NCBI GenBank assembly: GCA_023255415.1
Contig: JALRIN010000001.1
Location: 62,001 to 126,000 of the forward strand
Source of the DNA: Cypionkella sp.
Lineage (GTDB): Bacteria; Pseudomonadota; Alphaproteobacteria; Rhodobacterales; Rhodobacteraceae
Direction of reading: 5' to 3'
Length of the DNA stretch: 64,000 bases
Shown here: positions 52,991 through 61,932 of the stretch, in pieces
How the letters are laid out: every line of letters begins with the position of its first letter
Numbering within the stretch: position 1 is the first letter of the stretch
The notes under the pieces: model-generated
Told to the model about the DNA's origin: nothing
The model's input: the letters and a program-made list of their open reading frames with translations, nothing else
Database searches by the model: none
Program-made: the position numbers and the translations under genes

Positions 52991-54307
52991 TTATTTGGCG
53001 ATCTGTTCGTCTTTGACAAACATATTGCCCCAGGCGCGGTCGATCAGCTCGGGGGTCATCTGATAGGGGATGCCTTCGAAGTCGCAGACGGCGATCATTT
53101 GGTCGATCAAAAACACTGGCTGGTAATTGGCGAAGGTGTTTTGAATCGTGGGGTATTTGTGTTTGAGCAGGTGCAAAAGCGAAGCCTCGTTCAGCGCCAT
53201 GCTCTTTTTCTTGGCAACCATCGCAAAGATTTTCAGGAACATTTCTTGGCTGGGGCCTTCGATTTTAATCTTGAAAAAGATCCGACGCAGGGCGGCGCCG
53301 TCGAAGATTTCATTGGGGTGGAAGTTGGTTGAAAAGATCACCAGCGTATCGAAGGGCACGGTAAATTTCTCGCCCGATTGCAGCGCGAGGATGTCGCGGG
53401 ATTCTTCGAGCGGCACGATCCAGCGGTTGATCAGGCTTTGCGGCGGGGTGGCCTGGCGGCCAAGGTCGTCGACAATGAAAATGCCGCCAGAGGCTTTGAG
53501 CTGCAAGGGCGCTTGATAGGTGCGCGCCACTGGGTTGTAGGTCAGATCCAGCATGTCAAGGGTCAGCTCGCCGCCGGTGATAACCGAGGGGCGATCGCAT
53601 AGCACATAGCGGTTGTCATAGCGGTTGGCGCTGCGGCGCAGGGCATTGGGGTCGTCGAGCGAGGCTTCGGCGCGTGAATGCACGATGGGATCGTAAACCG
53701 TGATCACTTGGCCTGCGTATTCGATGGCGCGGGGGATATAGATCTTATCGCCCAAAGCGGCACGGATGCCGTTTGAGATCGAGGATTTGCCATTGCCCGG
53801 CGGGCCATACATCAGGATCGAGCGGCCCGAGGTGACAGCGGGGCCGAGGTTGGCCATCAGATCGGGGGGCAGGATCAGATGGCCCATGCTTTGCTGCAAT
53901 TGCGCGCGGGTGAGTTTGATGTCGCGCACCGATTGGCGGCGCATCTGAGCGGAATAGGCCTCGAGCGGCACCGGCAGCGCGCCATAATATTCCGACTGGG
54001 CAAGTGCGTCGAGTGCGCGGGCTTTGCCGGCATCAGTGAGTTGATAGCTCATTTCGGCACTGGTTGCGCTGGCGTTCAGCGTGCCCTTTGCCTCGAGCAG
54101 GCGCTGACTGCGGGCGTCATCGACCAGCTCTTGGGTCAGGCTGACCGGCAGGGCGATGGCGCGGGCAAGATCGCTGACCATTTCAAGGTTCATGCGAAAC
54201 AGGGTTTTCAGCACGATGTCGCGCATCATCACGCCAGCAAGCCCGGTTTCGGCCAGACTGCGCGGCTGGGGCGGGGCTTGCACACCAGGCGAGCTTTGCA
54301 GGGTCAT
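52991..54307 (-). CDS. AAA+ ATPase with winged-helix-like N-terminus, attached to tad operon
   Basis: A 438-aa soluble ATPase. Residues 20-135 look like a winged-helix region (DLARAIALPVSLTQELVDDA then SYQLTDAGKARALDAL). The P-loop is GPPGNGKSS (168-176), Walker B GGIFIVDD (274-281), the sensor 1 region is VIFSTN and an arginine finger probably lies in ALRRIFFKIKI. It is not a canonical Tad component, yet similar ATPases accompany Rhodobacteraceae tad loci as far as I recall. It follows cpaA by 64 nt on the same strand. It could be a regulator or remodelling factor for pilus assembly. Confidence 0.75.
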   Translation of the reverse strand: MTLQSSPGVQAPPQPRSLAETGLAGVMMRDIVLKTLFRMNLEMVSDLARAIALPVSLTQELVDDARSQRLLEAKGTLNASATSAEMSYQLTDAGKARALDALAQSEYYGALPVPLEAYSAQMRRQSVRDIKLTRAQLQQSMGHLILPPDLMANLGPAVTSGRSILMYGPPGNGKSSISNGIRAALGDKIYIPRAIEYAGQVITVYDPIVHSRAEASLDDPNALRRSANRYDNRYVLCDRPSVITGGELTLDMLDLTYNPVARTYQAPLQLKASGGIFIVDDLGRQATPPQSLINRWIVPLEESRDILALQSGEKFTVPFDTLVIFSTNFHPNEIFDGAALRRIFFKIKIEGPSQEMFLKIFAMVAKKKSMALNEASLLHLLKHKYPTIQNTFANYQPVFLIDQMIAVCDFEGIPYQMTPELIDRAWGNMFVKDEQIAK

Positions 54308-54371
54308 AGGGTCACGGGCCTTTCATGCTGATCGGGCGCGGGCGCAGGGTCTGTCACGCCTGCACGAAACC

Positions 54372-54863
54372 CTAGAAAAGCGGCAAGACTAGGGCCAAAA
54401 GATAAAAGATTAATGTCGCGGCAAGGGTGGTGCCAAAGGGAAAGCCCGGATGGGTCCAGCTTTTCCAATCGGGGGTGGCGTTGCGGAAGGGCGGGATGTG
54501 TTTGAGCAAGCGATGCGCGCTTAGGGCGCCAAGGGCGCAGGCAACATAGATCACCGAAAGCTGGGCCAAATTGGCGTGGATGAAGGCAGGCGCCATGGCG
54601 GCGGCGAATTTCGCATCCCCCCCGCCCATCACACCCGCCATATTCATCACAAAGGTCACCACCAGCACGCAGGCCGCCAACCCAAGCCCCATGGCCCAAA
54701 GCTTGAAGGGCATCACCAATATGCCAAGCACGATCCAGACCAGCAGCATCGCAAGCGAGGCCTGATTGGGGATGCGCATGAATTTCAGATCGCTGAACGA
54801 GACCCAAAAGCCAATCGCCAGCGCAAAGGGCAGCAGGGTGGCTGCGGCAAATGGGCTGATCAT
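54372..54863 (-). CDS. cpaA: Prepilin peptidase CpaA/TadV
   Basis: Inner-membrane aspartic peptidase that cleaves Flp prepilins. The 163-aa protein has about five hydrophobic helices and the two catalytic aspartates: Asp25 in SDLKFMRIPN and Asp83 in GGGDAKF (GxGD motif). It lacks the N-methylase domain of type IV PilD, as expected for TadV. It begins 2 nt after the tadD stop, at the 3' side of the operon. Its substrate, Flp pilin, is not in the window. Confidence 0.92.
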   Translation of the reverse strand: MISPFAAATLLPFALAIGFWVSFSDLKFMRIPNQASLAMLLVWIVLGILVMPFKLWAMGLGLAACVLVVTFVMNMAGVMGGGDAKFAAAMAPAFIHANLAQLSVIYVACALGALSAHRLLKHIPPFRNATPDWKSWTHPGFPFGTTLAATLIFYLLALVLPLF

Positions 54864-54865
54864 GA

Positions 54866-55714
54866 TCAGCCCCCCAAGGCCTTGAGGCTGCGCTCGGCGG
54901 CCTCGAAATAGCTGGGGGCCGTGTCGACTGCCGAGCGCAAAAGCTCTTTGCCCACCGTCACATCGCCCTGTTTGATCGCGGCAAGACCGGCGGTATAAAG
55001 CAGCTGGGCGCGCTCTTGTTGGGTCATATCGACCACCGGCATATCGTATTTGCGCTGCCCTGCGCGGGCCAGAACCAGATTGTTCTTGGCGGTAAACAGC
55101 TGCGGCTCGTAGGTCAGGGCCTGCAAAAACAGCCGCTCGGCGCCGGCGTTATCACCGCGTGTCAGTTTCGAATAGCCCCAGTTGTTATAAACGCCCGAGG
55201 GTTTCGAGGTAAGGCCGGCCGCGATTTCGTAAAAGCTGTCGGCTTTTTTCCAGTTTTTCTTGGAATCGGCGACCATGGCTTCAAGCCGGTAGCGCTCGAA
55301 GGTTTCGAATGTGGGGGGGATGGCGTTCAGGGTCGTTTCGGCCCCCGCCCAATTGTTGGTGCGAATTTGGGCATCTGCGAGGTTGACGCGGTCGTCATTG
55401 CTGGCCTCGGGTGAGGCGATGATGCTTGCCCAGACCGGGACCGCCTGATCGGCCTTGCCCGCGCGCATCAGCGATTTTGCCAGACCGCGTTTCAGGTCAA
55501 TGCGGCTGGGGTTTTCGGCCGAGGATCTGCTGAAATAGGCCACGGCCTCGTTTGGGTCGCCCACGGTCAGCATGATGTCCGAGAGGTTGGATTCGTCGAT
55601 CACATTGACGGATTTAAGGGCGGCCTTGGAATTGGCCGCCGTATTGGACCCGACGCATCCCGATAAGGCCAGAGTGCCACAAAGGCAGAGCACAAGAAAT
55701 TTCACTTGGCGCAT
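54866..55714 (-). CDS. tadD: Tetratricopeptide lipoprotein TadD
   Basis: A 282-aa outer-membrane lipoprotein with lipobox LSGC and about five TPR-like repeats (for example NEAVAYFSRSSAENPSRIDL, SGVYNNWGYSKLTRGDNAGA). TadD is a pilotin-like factor needed for secretin assembly in Tad systems. The start at 55714 (MRQVKFL) has AAGGACGC upstream; 18 preceding codons in frame are not a signal peptide. It lies between the second TPR lipoprotein and cpaA. Confidence 0.85.
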   Translation of the reverse strand: MRQVKFLVLCLCGTLALSGCVGSNTAANSKAALKSVNVIDESNLSDIMLTVGDPNEAVAYFSRSSAENPSRIDLKRGLAKSLMRAGKADQAVPVWASIIASPEASNDDRVNLADAQIRTNNWAGAETTLNAIPPTFETFERYRLEAMVADSKKNWKKADSFYEIAAGLTSKPSGVYNNWGYSKLTRGDNAGAERLFLQALTYEPQLFTAKNNLVLARAGQRKYDMPVVDMTQQERAQLLYTAGLAAIKQGDVTVGKELLRSAVDTAPSYFEAAERSLKALGG

Positions 55715-55745
55715 TTTGCGTCCTTTATCGTCCCTGCTCGGGGTT

Positions 55746-56324
55746 TCACATTTGCGAGAGCAACACATAGGTGCCTTGCCCCCGCCGCACGAGTTTCATC
55801 ACCGGTTTCGCAACACTGCCAGCAGCATATAGGTCTGCCTCGCTTTGGGCGATAGCGCGCTTTAGATTTTCACGGATCGAGTCTGTTTCGCCACTGTCGA
55901 GCGCAAAGGCGCGCTGAAAGAACACCCGCGCCTCGCCGACATTGCCTTTTTCCATCAGCACGACGCCCAGATTGTTTAGCGCGGGCACCGAGGTCTGGTC
56001 AGCCTCGATTGCGCGGCGCAGGATCTGTTCGGCTTGGCCCAAGCGGCCCAAATGCAGATCGGCCGAGCCGATCGCCGAGAGCACATCCGCGGTCATGCCC
56101 TGTTCGCCTGCAGCGCGCAGATAGGCGCGCAGGGCCAGATCATATTCGCCCGCAGCCATCAGCCGGTGGCCAACCAAAAGCCCATCGACGCCCTTGGCTT
56201 GGGTGTCTACGCCATAGGGCGCGTTTCGGCTGATGTCAGAAGGCGACAAACCGGCTGTGGTTTGACAGCCGGTCAGGGTGCAGAGCACCACCGTGGCGCA
56301 GGCAAACTGCCGCCCTCTGATCAC
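55746..56324 (-). CDS. Second TPR lipoprotein of the tad operon
   Basis: A 192-aa lipoprotein with lipobox LTGC (Cys20) and about three TPR units (GHRLMAAGEYDLALRAYLRA, DLHLGRLGQAEQILRRAIEA, GVVLMEKGNVGEARVFFQRA). The C-terminal tail has MKLVRRGQG. It begins one base after the tadC stop. It probably works with TadD in outer-membrane secretin biogenesis; several alphaproteobacterial tad loci carry two such proteins. Confidence 0.85.
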   Translation of the reverse strand: MIRGRQFACATVVLCTLTGCQTTAGLSPSDISRNAPYGVDTQAKGVDGLLVGHRLMAAGEYDLALRAYLRAAGEQGMTADVLSAIGSADLHLGRLGQAEQILRRAIEADQTSVPALNNLGVVLMEKGNVGEARVFFQRAFALDSGETDSIRENLKRAIAQSEADLYAAGSVAKPVMKLVRRGQGTYVLLSQM

Positions 56325-57314
56325 TCAGAACCCCCCTGCGCCCAACGTCGTTGCAATGCCTGAGATGGCAGGCCCGATCAGGATAAGCAGCAGCGGTGGC
56401 AAGGTAAACAGCATTGTGCCAAGTGTCAGTTTTGTTGGCAGCTTATTGGCCAATTCTTCCGCGCGCATGATCCTTTTGTCGCGCATTTCGCTTGAATAGA
56501 CCCGCAGGGCTTCTGACATCGAGGTGCCGAAGGTGGCCGATTGCACCAATGTTGTCACAAAGGAGGAGATGTCGGGGATATTGACGCGTTCGGCCATGTC
56601 TTTCAGAACCCTTGCGCGTTCTTTGCCTGCCTTGACCTCTTGCGAGACCATGTCAAATTCGTCGGCCAAGGCCGGATAGCCGGCGCGGCTTTCCTTGGCG
56701 ATGCGGTTGATGGATTGATCAAGTGACTGGCCGGCTTCGACACAGACCAGCATCAGATCCAGCGCATCGGGAAAGCCTGCAACGATTTCGGCCATCCGCT
56801 CTTGGGCGCGTTTGGAAATCCAATACATTGGCAAATAATAGCCCGCAGCGCCGGGAAGCAGCGTGGTCAGCACCATCGATTGGGTTGATGGCTCGACATC
56901 GCCATTGCCAACGAAGGTATAAAGGATACCAAAAAGCAAAAACCCCAAGCCAAGCGTCATTTGGGCAAAGTGAAAGGTGCGCACCGCGTCTTTGTTTTTA
57001 TAGCCCGCGCGCAGCATTTTCAGCCGCGCCGCAGACATTTCTTCGGCGTTTTGCGGCTCGAGAAAACTGGCGAATTTTTCCAGCTTGTCGACCTTTGTTT
57101 TGGCCCGCAACTTGGCGCGTTCGGGGGCGGCGGTCAGACTGTCTTCGGCCTCGCGCATGCTTTTGATTTTATCAAAAGGTTCCGGCTGTTTTTTCAACAA
57201 GAACGGCAAAGAGCTGGCGATCAACACCAAAGCAACAGCAAGCAGCCCCGCCATAGGCCCAAGTTCGCCAAACTGCGCCGTCAAGAATTCTGAAATTGCG
57301 GCAAAAGGGTTCAT
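56325..57314 (-). CDS. tadC: Flp pilus inner-membrane platform protein TadC
   Basis: Type II secretion F-domain protein of 329 aa. Hydrophobic helices lie at about 20-40, 125-165 and 295-320. The cytoplasmic GspF-type region contains GFPDALDLMLVCVEAGQSLD. With TadB it forms the platform driven by ATPase TadA. It is positioned directly after tadB with a 7-nt gap, and the following gene starts at the very next base. Confidence 0.92.
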   Translation of the reverse strand: MNPFAAISEFLTAQFGELGPMAGLLAVALVLIASSLPFLLKKQPEPFDKIKSMREAEDSLTAAPERAKLRAKTKVDKLEKFASFLEPQNAEEMSAARLKMLRAGYKNKDAVRTFHFAQMTLGLGFLLFGILYTFVGNGDVEPSTQSMVLTTLLPGAAGYYLPMYWISKRAQERMAEIVAGFPDALDLMLVCVEAGQSLDQSINRIAKESRAGYPALADEFDMVSQEVKAGKERARVLKDMAERVNIPDISSFVTTLVQSATFGTSMSEALRVYSSEMRDKRIMRAEELANKLPTKLTLGTMLFTLPPLLLILIGPAISGIATTLGAGGF

Positions 57315-57321
57315 AGCGGCC

Positions 57322-58293
57322 TCATACTTTTATATCTACCATGATCCGCATGAAAATGATGTTTAGCACCAGAAAAACCGCCACGGTCAGGCAAGCCGGG
57401 ATCCAATAGGGGGTGTCTTTGACGTTGTCATAATAGTCGGGTTTGATGAAGGTGATCATCACAATTGCGGCAAGCGGAAAGGCTGACAGGAAGCCGCCAG
57501 ACCATTTCGCCTCGGCTGTGATGGCTTTGACGCGGCGAAACAGTTTGAAGCGCGCGCGGATCACTTTGGACAGACCGTCGAGGATTTCTGCAAGATTGCC
57601 ACCGGCGGTTTGTTGGATGTTCACCGCAACCGCCAAAAAGCGCAGATCCTGATTGTCCATGCGTTCTGCAAAGGCCTTGAGGCTTTCGGCAATGTCGCGG
57701 CCATAAGCGGCCTCGTCGGCGATCAGGCCAAATTCGGTGCCCAATGGGTCGGGCACCTCTTTCGAGACGATGCCAATGGCCGAAGAAAACGGATGGCCAA
57801 CGCGCAAGGATCGAACCATCAGCTCGACCGCGTCGGGCAGTTGTTCTTCCATCATGGCGACCCGCTTTTTGGCCTTGCCGTTCACCCAGAAGTAGACCCC
57901 GCCCACCCCCATGGCCACCGCAACCGCCGCCCGGATTTGCAGCGCGGCCGAGGTGCCAAGGCTAAGGGCCAGGAAGGCAAGCACCACCATTGCGGCCATA
58001 ATCATCACCAATTGCGTCGGCGAGAAGGCGATATTGGCCTTTTGTGCCTTGGTGGCCAAGATCGAATACAGCGGAATGCCGCGTGCGTTCATATGCTGGC
58101 TGATCTCTTTGCGCAGCTGTTCCAGAACCTGTTCACGGTTGTTGTTGGATTTTTCCAACAGCGCCAAGCGGCGGCTGACACGGTTGTTGAGGTTGATCGA
58201 ATTGCCAAAGACCGCCAGATAAAGCGCGCCAACAAGCGTTGGAATGGCGGCAAAAATCAGAATATAGATCAGAGGTGCGGCTGATAATGTCAT
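57322..58293 (-). CDS. tadB: Flp pilus inner-membrane platform protein TadB
   Basis: A 323-aa GspF-like protein. It has an N-terminal helix (6-28), a central pair (about 90-135), the F-domain QLPDAVELMVRSLRVGHPF and VNIQQTAGGNLAEIL, and terminal helices after residue 265. It heterodimerises with TadC as the pilus extrusion platform. Eight nt separate it from tadA, seven from tadC. Confidence 0.93.
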   Translation of the reverse strand: MTLSAAPLIYILIFAAIPTLVGALYLAVFGNSINLNNRVSRRLALLEKSNNNREQVLEQLRKEISQHMNARGIPLYSILATKAQKANIAFSPTQLVMIMAAMVVLAFLALSLGTSAALQIRAAVAVAMGVGGVYFWVNGKAKKRVAMMEEQLPDAVELMVRSLRVGHPFSSAIGIVSKEVPDPLGTEFGLIADEAAYGRDIAESLKAFAERMDNQDLRFLAVAVNIQQTAGGNLAEILDGLSKVIRARFKLFRRVKAITAEAKWSGGFLSAFPLAAIVMITFIKPDYYDNVKDTPYWIPACLTVAVFLVLNIIFMRIMVDIKV

Positions 58294-58301
58294 GATTTGG
58301 C

Positions 58302-59735
58302 CTATACAATCGGGTCATAAATAGAGGCAGGCAGGTCAAAGCCCCATTGACGAAAGCGCTCGGAAAAATGCGAGCGCACGCCGGTGGCATTGAAACGGCC
58401 AATGATTTTGCCACTGGGATCGACGCCAAGGCGTTCGTAGCGAAACACCTCTTGCATCGAAATCACATCGCCCTCCATGCCGGTGATTTCGGTGATCGAC
58501 ACCATGCGGCGCGAGCCGTCCTGCAAGCGCGAGGCCTGCACGATCAAATTCACCGCCGAGGCGATTTGCGAGCGCACGGCCTTGAGCGGCATCTCGATCC
58601 CGGCCATGGCAACCATGTTTTCAAGCCGCGAAATCCCGTCGCGGGCCGAGTTGGCGTGGATCGTGGTCATCGATCCATCGTGGCCGGTGTTCATCGCCTG
58701 CAGCATGTCGATCACCTCTTCGCCACGAGTTTCCCCGACGATGATCCGGTCAGGCCGCATCCGCAGGGCGTTGCGCAGACAGTCGCGCTGGGTCACAGCG
58801 CCCTTGCCTTCGACGTTGGGTGGGCGGCTTTCCATCCGGCCGACGTGGACTTGCTGCAGCTGAAGTTCGGCGGTGTCTTCGATCGTCAACACCCGCTCGG
58901 TGTTGTCGATGAAAGAGGAAAGCGCGTTCAGCGTGGTGGTTTTGCCCGACCCCGTGCCCCCCGAGACGATAATGTTCAGCCGGCAAGACACCGCGGCCTC
59001 GAGATAAAGCCCCATCTCTTCGGTAAAGGCGCCAAAGCGCACAAGGTCAGAAATGCCAAGCTTATCTTTTTTGAATTTCCGGATAGAAACCAAACTGCCG
59101 TCCACCGCCACCGGCGGCACCATGCAGTTAAACCGCGAGCCATCTTGCAGGCGGGCGTCGCAATAGGGGTTGGATTCGTCCACCCGTCGCCCCACGGCCG
59201 AGACGATCTTATCGATGATCCGCAACAGATGGCGTTCGTCTTTAAAGGTGATGTCGGTCAGCGTCAGCTTGCCCCCGCGTTCGACAAAAATGCGGTGGGG
59301 GCCGTTCACCAAGATATCGTTTACGGTGTCATCTTTCAGCAAAGGCTCTAGCGGGCCAAGGCCCATGACTTCGTCATAAAGCTCTTGATATAGCAGGCTG
59401 CGGTCTTCGCGCGACAGCACCGCCGACATTTCTTCCAGGGCTTCGGTCGAAATCGCAGCGATTTCGGTTTTCAATTCGGTTTCCGAGGCGGTTTCAAGCG
59501 CTGCGAGGTTCAGATTTTCCAGCAGGCGTTTGTGCAGCTCTTGCTTAAGTTGGCCAAGCCGTTCCTTACGCTTTTTCTCTTTGTCAGCGCCCGTGGCTTC
59601 GGCCGTTGGCCGCGCCGCTGTGGTCGCAGGCTTGGCGCTGGATGCGGCTGCGGCGCGCGCCGTGGTTGCGGCGGCGGCCACGACCGCTGGGCGCTGCTCT
59701 GCCTGCGGGTCTGGTTTTTTAAAGCGAGAAAACAT
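58302..59735 (-). CDS. tadA: Pilus assembly ATPase TadA/CpaF
   Basis: Hexameric secretion ATPase of 477 aa powering Flp pilus extrusion and retraction. The N-terminus (1-60) is Ala-rich and disordered. The ATPase domain has Walker A GGTGSGKTT (259-267), Walker B and Asp box VGETRGEEVIDML and the His box HDGSMTTIHANS. CpaF-type features include ILVNGPHRIFVERGG. Operon position after tadZ and before tadB is canonical. Confidence 0.95.
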   Translation of the reverse strand: MFSRFKKPDPQAEQRPAVVAAAATTARAAAASSAKPATTAARPTAEATGADKEKKRKERLGQLKQELHKRLLENLNLAALETASETELKTEIAAISTEALEEMSAVLSREDRSLLYQELYDEVMGLGPLEPLLKDDTVNDILVNGPHRIFVERGGKLTLTDITFKDERHLLRIIDKIVSAVGRRVDESNPYCDARLQDGSRFNCMVPPVAVDGSLVSIRKFKKDKLGISDLVRFGAFTEEMGLYLEAAVSCRLNIIVSGGTGSGKTTTLNALSSFIDNTERVLTIEDTAELQLQQVHVGRMESRPPNVEGKGAVTQRDCLRNALRMRPDRIIVGETRGEEVIDMLQAMNTGHDGSMTTIHANSARDGISRLENMVAMAGIEMPLKAVRSQIASAVNLIVQASRLQDGSRRMVSITEITGMEGDVISMQEVFRYERLGVDPSGKIIGRFNATGVRSHFSERFRQWGFDLPASIYDPIV

Positions 59736-59762
59736 CGTAATTCCCTTTGGTTCGGACGCGTC

Positions 59763-61043
59763 TTAGCTTTTGCCCGCTTCTGCAGCTCGGTTCAGATCGA
59801 AGAGTGATTTTGCAAGTTTTGCGATGTCTTTGCGCAAAGGATTCTTTGCGGCAAATTCCGCCAGAGGCAGGCCATGGTCATTGGCCTGAGTGATCTGCGT
59901 GGCGCCGTCGGGCAGTTGCACTTCAAGCGAGATATCAAGACTTTCTGCCATGCGTTTGACGCGGGATTTTGCGGTCAGATCGGTAAATTTCGGAGCGCGG
60001 TTCAAGATATAGCGTAGCTTTTCATGCGGCAGGCCTTCGGCTTTGAGGGCGCGGGTCAGGCGCAGGGCGTTTTGCGCCGAGCGTAGATCCAAATCCATGA
60101 GCGTAAAGTAAATATGGGCTGCGTTCAGGACGGTTTCGGTCCAAGCCACGATGGTTTTTGGCATGTCGATGATGACATAATCAAAATTCGCCCGCGCCAT
60201 ATCCAAAATATGGCTGATATCAAGCGGGCTGACGATATCCAACGGCAGCATATCCGCGGGGGCTGTCAGCACATGTAACCGGTCTTTGAAGGTCAGCATC
60301 GCGGCAATCAGCGCTTCGCTGTCGGCGCCGCCTACATCGGACAAAAGTTCAAACACAGCTTCTTTGCGCGGCAGATCCAAATAGGTCGCTACCGAGCCAT
60401 ATTGGAAATCGAAGTCAAGCAAACAGACCCGAGGCGCATCGGTTTTTGTGACAGTTGCCAGTTCCCAAGCCAAATTTACCGCAAAATTCGACGCGCCACA
60501 GCCCCCGGCAAGCCCGTGGATTGGCAAAACCACAGCGTCGCGGTCGCCTTTGGCTTTGAACTTTGGGCTGGCCTCTGGTGCTGGTGCAAGCGCTGCTGCG
60601 GCAGGCGGCATCTCGCTGGGCACCGCCAGCGGCGCCGGGGTCTGAATGCGGGTGATCACCTCTTGCAGCGCGCCTTCGGGCAGCGGGTAGGGCACAAAGT
60701 CTTCGGCCCCCAGCCGCAGCAGATGATGCAAGGCGACAGGCCCCAATTGGTCGACAATCAAGATCACGCGGATCGCTTTGGCCTTGGCGCTTCGGATGAT
60801 GTCGGAAATCAGCCCCAGCTCGGCCTCGTCGGCTGCATTCACCGCAATGGCGATAAAGCGCAGGGTCGCGGCCTCGGGCTGGTTCAGGAAGGTCAGGGCG
60901 TCTTCAAACTTCAGATCCCCCCAGCTTTCGCCAAGCGCGTCTTCCATCTCGTCGATCAGCATATCGAATTTTTGCACATCGCGCGAGATCGTGCAGGCCA
61001 CAATCGGTGCCGGGTCGGGCTGAAGCATTGCTAAGTTTGTCAT
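59763..61043 (-). CDS. tadZ: Pilus polar-localisation ATPase TadZ/CpaE
   Basis: A 426-aa protein of the MinD/ParA superfamily that places the Tad machine at a pole. Residues 15-130 form an atypical receiver-like domain. The ATPase domain has GLAGGCGASN (178-187), where the usual P-loop Lys is missing, and VCLLDFDFQYGSV as switch region. Such degenerate loops are known in TadZ. The start ATG 61043 is favoured over GTG 61049. A 226-bp gap with a terminator separates it from ompA, so it may have its own promoter. Confidence 0.88.
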   Translation of the reverse strand: MTNLAMLQPDPAPIVACTISRDVQKFDMLIDEMEDALGESWGDLKFEDALTFLNQPEAATLRFIAIAVNAADEAELGLISDIIRSAKAKAIRVILIVDQLGPVALHHLLRLGAEDFVPYPLPEGALQEVITRIQTPAPLAVPSEMPPAAAALAPAPEASPKFKAKGDRDAVVLPIHGLAGGCGASNFAVNLAWELATVTKTDAPRVCLLDFDFQYGSVATYLDLPRKEAVFELLSDVGGADSEALIAAMLTFKDRLHVLTAPADMLPLDIVSPLDISHILDMARANFDYVIIDMPKTIVAWTETVLNAAHIYFTLMDLDLRSAQNALRLTRALKAEGLPHEKLRYILNRAPKFTDLTAKSRVKRMAESLDISLEVQLPDGATQITQANDHGLPLAEFAAKNPLRKDIAKLAKSLFDLNRAAEAGKS

Positions 61044-61249
61044 CGTCACATCGTCCCTATCTGGCCATCGTTTGACCGGCCCGGTGCTAATTGTGGCAAA
61101 ACCGAGCCGGTCAGGATTGCGCGCGCAGCAAGCCTGCAGCGTATGGATCCCATTGTAGGCAAGATGACGGAGGATGGTGGCGAGATTAGGGCTAAAATCG
61201 CGTTAATCTTTGATTTTACCGCCGAAAATCCCAAAGTGTGAAACGAAGG

Positions 61250-61269
61250 GCCCGCCATTTCTGGCGGGC
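61250..61269 (-). terminator. Hairpin after ompA, possible terminator inside tad cluster
   Basis: GCCCGCC and GGCGGGC pair with a 6-nt loop just past the ompA stop on the minus strand, followed by CCTTCGTTTC. The T tract is poor, so it may only attenuate transcription toward tadZ. Confidence 0.5.
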
Positions 61270-61275
61270 GTCTGG

Positions 61276-61932
61276 TTACTTCGAGGACCCAGTCAGCGCT
61301 GATTGTTGTTCGGTATTGACTGGGTGCATGCGCGTCGCGCCGTCAATATATTCGCGCATCACGACGGCGGCATATTTGCCGTTAAGCGCCGAGATGGATT
61401 TTGTAACAAATCCTGTCACCTCGGTCACCGTGCGGCGATTACGCTCTTCGGGGCCGGGGGTTGCGATCACGGGATGGGTTTTGCCGAAAGAGGCCACAGC
61501 CTCGAGCCGCGCCGAGCCAATGCCAAGGCTGGTCAGATAGCTGACGGCTGCTCGGGCGCGGCGCAGGCCCAAGGCTTTGTTATAGGTTGCCGATCCCACC
61601 AGATCGGTGTGACCATAGACCCGAAAGCGCACTTCGGGGAATTGGCGGATCCAGCTTGCTTGTTGCGACAACACGGCACGGGCTTCGGGGCTAAGCTCGG
61701 CTGAATTGAAGGCAAAGGTGATGGTGCTGGGCACTTCTTGGGCAAAACGCTGCGCCAGTTGGATGGTAAAGTTGCTTTGCCCTGTCATTGCCATGGTGTT
61801 GGTCATGCTGGGATTGCCAAAGCCGCCTTCGTCAACGTCGCTCCCGGCTTCCCGGTTAAGCGAAGCAGCAGAACAGCCAGACAGGGCCGCAAGGGTCACA
61901 GCAATCAAGACAAGGGGGCGCAACTGCATCAT
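61276..61932 (-). CDS. OmpA-family lipoprotein of the tad operon
   Basis: A 218-aa lipoprotein with lipobox LSGC (Cys20) and an OmpA-like peptidoglycan-binding domain (about 70-175: FAFNSAELSPEA, RVYGHTDLVGS, LGLRRARAAVSYL). It would tie the secretin complex to the cell wall. OmpA-like genes at this place are usual for alphaproteobacterial tad loci. It begins on the base after the cpaC stop, so it is translated with it. Confidence 0.9.
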   Translation of the reverse strand: MMQLRPLVLIAVTLAALSGCSAASLNREAGSDVDEGGFGNPSMTNTMAMTGQSNFTIQLAQRFAQEVPSTITFAFNSAELSPEARAVLSQQASWIRQFPEVRFRVYGHTDLVGSATYNKALGLRRARAAVSYLTSLGIGSARLEAVASFGKTHPVIATPGPEERNRRTVTEVTGFVTKSISALNGKYAAVVMREYIDGATRMHPVNTEQQSALTGSSK

